Positions 57,538 through 64,000 of a stretch of DNA of 64,000 nucleotides are shown here, piece after piece. The notes below the pieces were generated by a model that did no database searches, was not told where the DNA came from, and saw nothing but the letters and a program-made list of their open reading frames with translations. How positions within the stretch are numbered: the first letter of the stretch is position 1; the number at the start of each line of letters is the position of its first letter. The position numbers and the translations under genes are program-made. The stretch is from Hyperoodon ampullatus (Eukaryota; Chordata; Mammalia; Artiodactyla; Ziphiidae), in the NCBI GenBank assembly GCA_949752795.1, contig OX457058.1, positions 37,636,587-37,700,586 of the forward strand, given 5' to 3'.

Positions 57538-57554
57538 AAAAAAGAGTAAAACAA

Positions 57555-57998
57555 ACCTAAATCAAAATGTGTTAGCAATTGTGTCTTCCTTTCTTTTTTC
57601 TTGATCAGTCTATCTAGAGGTTGATCAATTTTATGGATCTTTTCAGAGAACCAGCTTCTGGCCTCATTGATTTTCTCTGTTTGCCTGTCTCCTATTTTAT
57701 TGATTTCCATTCTTTTTTTTTTTTTTTTTTTGGTGGTACGTGGGCCTCTCACTGCTGTGGCCTCTCCCGCTGCGGAGCACAGACTCCGGACGCGCAGGCC
57801 CAGCAGCCATGGCTCACGGGCCCAGCCGCTCCGCGGCATGTGGGATCCTCCCGGACCGGAGCACGAACCCGTGTCCCCCGCATCGGCAGGCGGACCCCCA
57901 ACCACTGCGCCACCAGGGAAGCCCTGATTTCCATTCTTATTTCTTTCCCTCTACTTATTTTGCGTTTAATTTGCTCTTCTTTTTCTAGTTACTTAAGT
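57555..57998 (-). mobile_element. L1 ORF2 fragment, antisense, split by a SINE
   Basis: gatcaattttatggatcttttcagagaaccagc and ttgctcttctttttctagttac are antisense ORF2 phrases. The young SINE at 57715-57924 divides it. Confidence 0.85.
57715..57924 (-). mobile_element. Young CHR-type SINE, antisense, 14-bp TSD
   Basis: Complete copy. Perfect TSD TGATTTCCATTCTT at 57701-57714 and 57925-57938. Confidence 0.96.
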
Positions 57999-58142
57999 TG
58001 CGCCACAACTACTGAAGCCCATGTGCCTAGAGCCCATGCTCTGCAACAAGAGAAGCCCCCGCTCACCACAACTAGAGAAATCCCGCGCCCAGCAACAAAG
58101 ACCCAATGCAACCAAAAATAAATAAATAAAAAATAAATAAAT
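57999..58142 (+). mobile_element. 5'-truncated long-form SINE
   Basis: Begins in mid-body (cgccacaactactgaagccc) and ends in an AAATA tail. The head and about 150 bases of body are absent. Confidence 0.85.
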
Positions 58143-58144
58143 TT

Positions 58145-59030
58145 ATTTTTGAAAAAAGAGTATCTCCTTGTGGTCTTGATTTGCATTCACCTGATCATTT
58201 TCTAAATCTCTCTTCATATGTTTATTGATAATATGTGGTTCCCATTCTGTAAAATGCCTGTTCACATCTTTTGTCTATTTTTCTATTGGGCTCTTTGTTC
58301 CTTTTATATTAAGTAATGAAAGTTCTTTATCCATTTTTGAGCTGAATTCTTTGTCAGTGTGTGCCTTTTATTTTCTTTAGGTTTTCCTTTGAGAAAAAAT
58401 TTCTAAATTTTAATATAGTCAAATTGTCAATCTTATATTTTATTTTCAATGTTTTTTTGTAGCCTGTTTGAGAAAATTTTCCCTACTCCATGTTCTAAAG
58501 GATGAACCTCTAAGTTCTCTGCTAAAAATTTTCCAGTTTTGTTTTGAAATCTAAATTCTTAATTTTCTGTAATTGATTTCTGTATATGATGTGATGTAGG
58601 GATCCAATTTTCCCCTATATAGATAACCATGTTTTCAGCTCCTTTCCCACTGACCTAACATATTACCTCTGTAATTTGTGTATTCTGCATCCATATCAAA
58701 CTATCTTAATTATAAGAAATTTATATTAAATCCTGATATCTTGTAGGGAAAATCTTCGCATTCTTCGCTTTGTCTTTAGAAATGTCCTGGCTATCTTTGG
58801 CCTTTTACATTTCTATGTACATTTTGGAATAATCTTAACAAGTTCTATGGAAAACTCTATTGAGATATTGATTGAAATTGCATGAACTATACAGATCAAT
58901 TTGGGGAAGATTGATATCTTTATAATAATATGCCTTTCTATCCATAAGCGTGATATATCTCTCTACTTATTTAGGCCTTTTAAAATATGTCCTAATAAAG
59001 ATTTATTATTTTGCCTTAGTAGTCTTGAAT
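58145..59030 (-). mobile_element. Old L1 3' half, antisense
   Basis: Phrases: cttgatttgcattcacctgatc, gtgatgtagggatccaattt, atttctatgtacattttggaataatc, gagatattgattgaaattgcatg. No open frame. Confidence 0.8.
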
Positions 59031-59039
59031 ATCTTCTCT

Positions 59040-59254
59040 CTTTTTTTTTTTTTTTTTTTTGCAGTACGTGGGCCTCTCACTATTGTGGCCTCTCCCGTTG
59101 CGGAGCACAGGCTCCGGACGCACAGGCTCAGCGGCCATGGCTCACGGGCCCAGCCCCTCCGCGGCATGTGGGATCTTCCCGGACCGGGACACGAACCCAT
59201 GTCCCCTGCATCGGCAGGTGGACTCAACCACTGCGCCACCAGGGAAGCCCCCCA
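59040..59254 (-). mobile_element. Young CHR-type SINE, antisense, 12-bp TSD
   Basis: Complete but missing tct near the head (ggtggactcaaccactgc). TSD AATATCTTCTCT at 59028-59039 and 59255-59266. Confidence 0.94.
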
Positions 59255-59317
59255 AATATCTTCTCTTTAATTACATTTTCTAGTTGTTTGCTGTTGGGGT
59301 ATAAAAGTGCAACTGAC

Positions 59318-59642
59318 ATTTTAAAAAAAATTTTTTGATTTTTGGCTGTGTTGGGTCTTTGTTGCTGCACGCAGGCTTTCTCTACTTGCAGCGAGCGGGA
59401 GCCACTCTTCATTGCGGTGGGCCGGCTTCTCATTGCGGTGGCTTCTCTTGCTGCGGAGCATGGGCTCTAGGACGCAGGCTTCAGTAGTTGTGGCTTATGG
59501 GATCTAGAGCACAGGCTCAGTAGCTGTGGCGCACGGGCTTAGTTGCTCTGCAGCATGTGGGATCCTCCAGGGCCAGGGCTCAAATCCGTGTCCTGTGCAC
59601 TGGCAGTCGGATTCTTTACCACTGCACCACCAGGGAAGCCCC
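59318..59642 (-). mobile_element. Long-form CHR-type SINE, antisense
   Basis: Complete: tttttggctgtgttgggtc to accagggaagcccc. The middle ccacaactactga unit is shortened. Confidence 0.9.
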
Positions 59643-60149
59643 CTGTTTAGAATTCTTACATCTATATTTATGCAGTTGTCCTTTCTCATATTCTTTGTCT
59701 TTAGCATCGAAATTATGCTGGCCCTGTAGAGTGAGTGTGAAAGAGTCTGTATTAACTTGGTTAATCTGTTCCTTGAAATTCTGATAGACTGCTCCTTAAA
59801 AACTGTAGGCCTGGGGTTTACTTAGTGGAAAGATCTCAACCATTGATTAATTTTAAAAAGTTATAAGACTATTCTAACTTTTCATTTCTCCTTGAGTCAG
59901 TTATGATTAGTTATATTTTTCTGAAAAATCTGAATATTTTGTCCAAGTTCTGAAAAGTGTTGACATATAGTTGTTAATCATAGCCTCTTATCCTTTTAAT
60001 CTGTACTTTATCTGTGGTTATGTCTCTACTATTATTCACAGTACTTGTTTGCATCTTTTCTCTTGAACAATATTGCTAGAAGCTTGTCAATTTTATTCTT
60101 TTTTTTAACCAAACTTTTTTTTTAATCCCAGGAAATGCTATATACTTTT
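59643..60149 (-). mobile_element. L1 ORF2 relic, antisense
   Basis: Phrases such as aattctgatagactgctcc, aagatctcaaccattgatt and gaacaatattgctagaagcttgtc are antisense L1 ORF2, diverged. Confidence 0.6.
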
Positions 60150-60347
60150 TTCTTTTAATATTTTATTTATTTATTTATTTGGTCAACCGTGGTCTTAGTT
60201 GTGGCTGGCCAGCTCCTTAGTTGCGGCATGTGAACCCTTAGTTAAGGCAGCATGCACGTGGGATCTAGTTCCCTGTCTAGGAGTCAAACCTGGGACCCCT
60301 GCTTTGGGAGCTTGGAATCTTAACGACTGCGCCACCAGGTAAGTCCC
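60150..60347 (-). mobile_element. Medium-form CHR-type SINE, antisense
   Basis: Two ttagttg-type units, tagttccctgtctaggagtc, and gcgccaccaggtaagtccc. It interrupts the L1 together with two short SINEs that follow. Confidence 0.87.
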
Positions 60348-60356
60348 TATTCTTAT

Positions 60357-60466
60357 TTTTTTTTGGCCATATGGCATGCAGGATCTTAGCTCCCCACCAG
60401 GGATCGAATCGTGCCCTCTACAGTGGAAGCGTGGAGTCTTAACCACTGGGCCACCAAGGAAGCCCC
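60357..60466 (-). mobile_element. Short-form CHR-type SINE, antisense
   Basis: Reads ttttggccatatggcatgc, ccaccagggatcgaatcg, gggccaccaaggaagcccc. Followed directly by gtcaattttac, a repeat of the gtcaattttattc seen before the cluster at about 60087. Confidence 0.85.
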
Positions 60467-60501
60467 GTCAATTTTACTTTTTTCAAAGAACCAGTATTCA
60501 C

Positions 60502-60633
60502 TTTTTTTTTTTTTTTGGTCACACCACACAGCATATGGGATCTTAGTTTCCTTGTTCCCTGACCAGGGATCCAACCTGCAACCCCTGAAGTGGAAGAAGG
60601 GAGTCTTCACCACTGGACTGCCAGGAAAGTCCC
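60502..60633 (-). mobile_element. Short-form CHR-type SINE, antisense, very long flanking repeat
   Basis: Reads ggtcacaccacacagcatatggg, gaccagggatccaacc, ggactgccaggaaagtccc. Flanked by a 35-36-bp diverged repeat (60467-60501 and 60634-60669), beginning gtcaatttta and ending ctcac. Confidence 0.88.
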
Positions 60634-60766
60634 GTCAATTTTATTCTTTTGCAAAGAACCAATACTCACTTTTTGATCAACTCTGTTGAATCTTTGTTTT
60701 CTATTTTATTGGTTTCTGCTTTTATTATATTTTTCCTTCTACTTTGTTGTTCTTTTTCTAGCTTCT

Positions 60767-60986
60767 TTTTTTTTGTTTTTTGTTTTTGTTTTTTGTGGTA
60801 TGCGGGCCTCTCACTGTTGTGGCCTCTCCCGTTGCGGAGCACAGGCTCCGGACGCACAGGCTCAGCGGCCATGGCTCACGGGCCCAGCCACTCCGCGGCA
60901 TGTGGGATCTTCCCGGACCGGGGCACGAACCCGTGTCCCCTGCATCGGCAGGCGGACTCTCAACTACTGCGCCACCAGGGAAGCCC
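60767..60986 (-). mobile_element. Young CHR-type SINE, antisense
   Basis: Complete copy with a T/TG-rich tail start. Flanks repeat tctagcttc (about 60757-60766 and 60987-60995). Confidence 0.93.
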
Positions 60987-61527
60987 TCTAGCTTCGTTAA
61001 TGTGACCACTTAGCTCAGTAATTTTAAATCCTTCCTCTACTCTAATATAAATATTTAAGTAACTTGAAGCGAAGATTTGCTGTACCCCACACAGTTTGAG
61101 TACAGTGTTTTCTATCATTCTGTTTTGGTTATTTTAAATTTCCATGACTAATTTTACACATTAGTTATTTAGTAGTATGTTTAAAAGTTTCCAAATAAGT
61201 AGGGATTTTTAACTTACATTTTTGTAATTAATTTCTAACTTTAAGTTTTACACAGAGATTAGGATCTATATAATACCAACGCACTGAAAAATGTGTTGAG
61301 GTTTTCTTTATCATTTTTTGTTAGTATTCTGGGTGACTAAAAAAAGGAAATTGCATCCTCTCACTGTTGGATACAGAACTCTCTCCATATTTATTATTAT
61401 ATCAAATTTGTTAATCCTGTTGTTCAGATTTTCTATATTTTTGATGACTATTTTTCTGCTTGACCTATCAATATTCAAGAGAGGTGTGTTGAAATCTCCC
61501 ACTTTGATGATACATTTAAGAATTCCT

Positions 61528-61640
61528 GGGAGTTCCCTGGTGGTCTAGTGGTTTGGATTCGGCACTTTCACTGCTGGACTGAGATCTCACAAGCCGAACA
61601 GTGAGGCCAATAAATAAACAAATAAATAAATAATTTCTCC
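61528..61640 (+). mobile_element. Short-form CHR-type SINE
   Basis: gggagttccctggtggtctagtgg to gaggccaataaataaac. Lacks part of the B-box region. Confidence 0.82.
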
Positions 61641-61854
61641 CTACATCTTTATCAGTTTTTGCTTTATGTACTTTATTACTTGCATACAAGTTTAAAATTG
61701 CTGTAACTTCTTGGAGAATTATGTATCATCATACAGTGAACTTCTCCCACTTAATAACACTCCTTGTCTTAAAGACAATTTCATCTAATAATATGATTAC
61801 ACCATCTTTCTTTTAGTTTATATTTGCCCAGTATGTCTTTATCCATTCTTTTAC

Positions 61855-62056
61855 TTTTTTTTTTGGCGGTACACGGGCCTCTCACTGCTGTGGCCTCTCC
61901 CGTTGCAGAGCACAGGCTCCAGACGTGCAGGCTCAGCGGCCATGGCTCACGGGCCCAGCCGCTCCACGGCATGTGGGATCTTCCTGGACTGGGGCACGAA
62001 CCCGCATCCCCTGCATCGGCAGGCGTACTCTCAACCACTGCGCTACCAGAGAAGCC
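61855..62056 (-). mobile_element. Young CHR-type SINE, antisense
   Basis: Complete, with CG decay (gacgtgcagg) and a variant head (gctaccagagaagccc). TSD unclear. Confidence 0.92.
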
Positions 62057-62107
62057 CTAAAAATTATTTTAATGATCAATATAATTGGAAGTGTTTGTAC
62101 CTACTAA

Positions 62108-62655
62108 TTTATTTATTTATTTTATTTTTGGCTGCGTTGGGTCTTCATTGCTGCACGCAGGCTTTCTCTAGCTGTGGCGAGCGGGGGCTACTCTTCGTTG
62201 AAGTGCACGGGCTTCACATTGCATTAGCTTCTCTTGTTGGGAGCACGGGCTCTAGGCATGCAGGCTTCAGTAGTGTGGCACGCAGGCTTAGTGGCTCTGC
62301 AGCATGTGGGATCTTCCCGGACCAGGGCTCAAACCCGTGTCTCCTACATTGGCAGGCAGATTCTTTTTTTTTTCATTTTTTTTTTTTTTAGGATTTTAAT
62401 TTTAATTTATTTATTTATTTTGCGGTACGCGGGCCTCTCACTGTTGCGGCCTCTCCCGTTGCGGAGCACAGGCTCCGGACGCGCAGGCTCAGTGGCCATG
62501 GCTCACGGGCCCAGCCGCTCCGCGGCATGTGGGATCTTCCCGGACCGGGGCACGAACCCGTGTCCCCTGCATCGGCAGGCGGACTCTCAACCACTGCGCC
62601 ACCAGGGAAGCCCGGCAGGCAGATTCTTAACCACTGCACCACCAGGGAAGCCCCC
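62108..62655 (-). mobile_element. Long-form CHR-type SINE, split by a young SINE
   Basis: Segments 62108-62365 and 62614-62655 are one antisense long-form copy. The break falls inside its head (ggcaggcagattctt), which is duplicated around the inserted SINE. Confidence 0.93.
62366..62613 (-). mobile_element. Young CHR-type SINE inside an older SINE, 15-bp TSD
   Basis: Complete young copy in the same orientation as its host. TSD GGCAGGCAGATTCTT at 62351-62365 and 62614-62628 is perfect. Confidence 0.97.
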
Positions 62656-62659
62656 TACT

Positions 62660-62863
62660 AATTTATTATTTTAATTTTTCTGTTTCTTTTTCTTTATTTT
62701 TTCTTGTCTCCTAATAAGACAACAGCCCGTCACATTGATATTATGAGTATGTTTACCTTTTAGTTTCATCTTAAAAATGTTTTAAAGACAAGTTTGATCA
62801 CTTTTAATTCTTATATCTCTTGTAACATCTACTATTTAAATACTTTATTCAAAAATATTTCTG
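62660..62863. other. AT-rich stretch, probably L1 remnant
   Basis: T-rich text resembling antisense L1 but with no phrase that I can place firmly. Confidence 0.35.
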
Positions 62864-63087
62864 GGGGCTTCCCTGGTGGCGCAGTGGTTGGGAGTCCGCC
62901 TGCCGATGTAGGGGACGCAGGTTCGTGCCTGGTCCGGGAAGATCCCACGTGCCGTGGAGCGGCTGGGCCCGTGGGCCATGGCCGCTGGGCCTGCGCGTCC
63001 GGAGCCTGTGCTCCACAACGGGAGAGGCCACGGCAGTGAGAGGCCCGCGTACCGCAAAAAAAAAAAAAAACAAAACAAAAAAAACAG
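62864..63087 (+). mobile_element. Young CHR-type SINE
   Basis: Complete, with ggcgcagtggttggg head and a tail of A15 then CAAAA units. The B-box region reads ggttcgtgcctgg, one base short of the usual. TSD not resolved. Confidence 0.94.
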
Positions 63088-63725
63088 AGGCATGATAAGC
63101 ACAAATTTCAGGATAGTGTTTACTTTTAGTTATGGAAGGATGGGGATGGGAAAGGAGCCAAATAGTTATTGGCAACATTCTATCTGGGTGGTGGATTCTT
63201 GGGAGTTCATTACAGAAATGCATACATAAACAAATCAAAGTAAATAAAATGAAAGTGACCATGCGTGGACTACACAATGACAGTGTGTTCTTGTCTAAGA
63301 ATTATAATCTAAATACATGCATTTGAGGTCCAAAAAGTAAAAATCATTTTTAAAATGCATTTCTTTTTTAATCAAAAAGAAGAGACTATAAATCACTCTT
63401 GATTTACTATTGTAATATTTTTGCAGTCTTTATATATATATGTGTGTGTGTATATACATACATATAATTGTGCTAAAATTGGAAAATGGAACACTCTCTT
63501 TTGTAACTTTATTTTTCACCTAACGATAAATTGATAACATGTTTGCATGTCATTAAATATTCTTTAAGAGTATTTAAAATATAGTCATAAAATTCCATTG
63601 TATGGATACACCATAGTTTATTTAAATAAATGACTACTGTTAGAATTTAAATTGCTCCTATAATTTTCCTATTATTAACACACTGGGTTTAATATCCTGG
63701 TAGCTTAATCTTTGTACCTGTTTTT
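63088..63725. other. AT-rich stretch, probable old L1 relic
   Basis: The piece gggtggtggattcttgggagttcattac and attccattgtatggatac are L1-like, in opposite senses, so two fragments may be joined. A (GT)n/(TA)n run lies at 63429-63452. Confidence 0.4.
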
Positions 63726-63861
63726 TTGTTTGTTTGGTTTGTTTTTTGTTTTTGGCCGCACCCCACAGCTTGTGGGATTTTAGTTCCCTGACCAGGGATT
63801 GAACCTGGGCCACCACAGTGAAAGCACTGAGTCCTAACCACTGGACCACGGGGGAATTCCC
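63726..63861 (-). mobile_element. Short-form CHR-type SINE, antisense, 15-bp TSD
   Basis: Reads tttttggccgcaccccacagc, gaccagggattgaacctggg, accacgggggaattccc. TSD TTTGTACCTGTTTTT at 63711-63725 and 63862-63876. Confidence 0.93.
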
Positions 63862-63876
63862 TTTGTACCTGTTTTT

Positions 63877-64000
63877 GATTCTTTCCTCTGGGGAAATTCA
63901 TGGACATGGAATGGTTGAGGCAAAGATATAAGAAAAAAGTTAAGGCCTTTGATATAAAAAAAGTCCTTTGATCCTCAGGAAAGGTTTACCAAGGCTCATT
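63877..64000. other. Window end, nothing seen
   Basis: Short unique piece with no feature. Confidence 0.4.

Larger units (their letters stand above)
60634..61860 (-). mobile_element. L1 ORF2 fragment with endonuclease-like relic, antisense
   Basis: The minus frame at 61311-61502 starts MGDFNTPL and carries NRSS-like DRSSRK, matching the L1 ORF2 endonuclease region. It runs only 63 codons before a stop. Antisense phrases ttttctattttattggtttc and gttttggttattttaaatttcc extend the match. SINEs at 60767 and 61528 interrupt it. Confidence 0.85.

Noticed and set aside
35200..63100. Regularly recurring near-identical 200-bp units as a CRISPR-like array
   Set aside because: Units are dispersed, in both orientations, have poly(A) tails and individual target duplications. 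They are SINEs.

Overview
The window is nuclear DNA of a mammal, most likely a cetacean (toothed-whale type). The evidence is the repeat content: about 49 copies of a tRNA-derived SINE whose head reads ggcttccctggtggcgcag (CHR family of cetaceans, hippos and ruminants), including 17 copies of a compact young form ending in gtaccgc plus poly(A) that is typical of whales. L1 3' ends of the cetartiodactyl type and ancient mammalian repeats (MIR, L2, MER5, Tigger, MLT1) are also present. No bacterial, phage or organelle genes, no CRISPR array and no tRNA or rRNA gene were found. No intact protein-coding gene can be supported. Nearly all long open frames are antisense readings of SINEs, or lie in GC-rich or pyrimidine-rich simple sequence.

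Layout. Bases 1-8 kb: old L1/HAL1 sequence broken up by long-form SINEs and one young L1 tail, then a purine-rich unique block. Bases 8-13 kb: mostly unique DNA with MIR, L2 and MER5 relics. Bases 13.3-15.6 kb: one large CpG island, the only clear promoter. It carries more than 1 kb of polypyrimidine on the + strand and a good splice donor on the minus strand, so the best guess is a gene that starts here and runs leftwards. A possible downstream exon lies at 11338-11463 on the minus strand. Bases 15.6-22 kb: unique DNA with L2/MIR. Bases 23-26 kb: a broken L1. Bases 26-34 kb: unique DNA with MIR/L2, a Tigger-type DNA transposon, an LTR-like block and a 200-base assembly gap. Bases 34.5-64 kb: dense L1 (mostly antisense) riddled with young SINEs, separated by unique blocks at 38.6-39.6, 40.6-42, 50.4, 51.1-51.9 and 52.5-53.4 kb.

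The one recognisable gene-derived locus is a processed MAGE-A-like retropseudogene at 55.9-57.5 kb. It sits in the tail of a SINE that was itself split by an L1, which in turn holds a younger SINE. Target-site duplications allow the order of these insertions to be read. Several other places show repeated insertion at one target (35.2-35.7, 60.1-60.7 and 62.35-62.63 kb). There is no sign of a novel functional system; the interest lies in the promoter island and in the insertion history.

SINE terms used below: young form is about 200 bp ending gtaccgc+A(n); long form is about 340 bp ending in (AAATA)n; medium and short forms are older and about 200 and 120 bp. Orientation is that of the tRNA-like head to the A-rich tail. 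TSD means target-site duplication.
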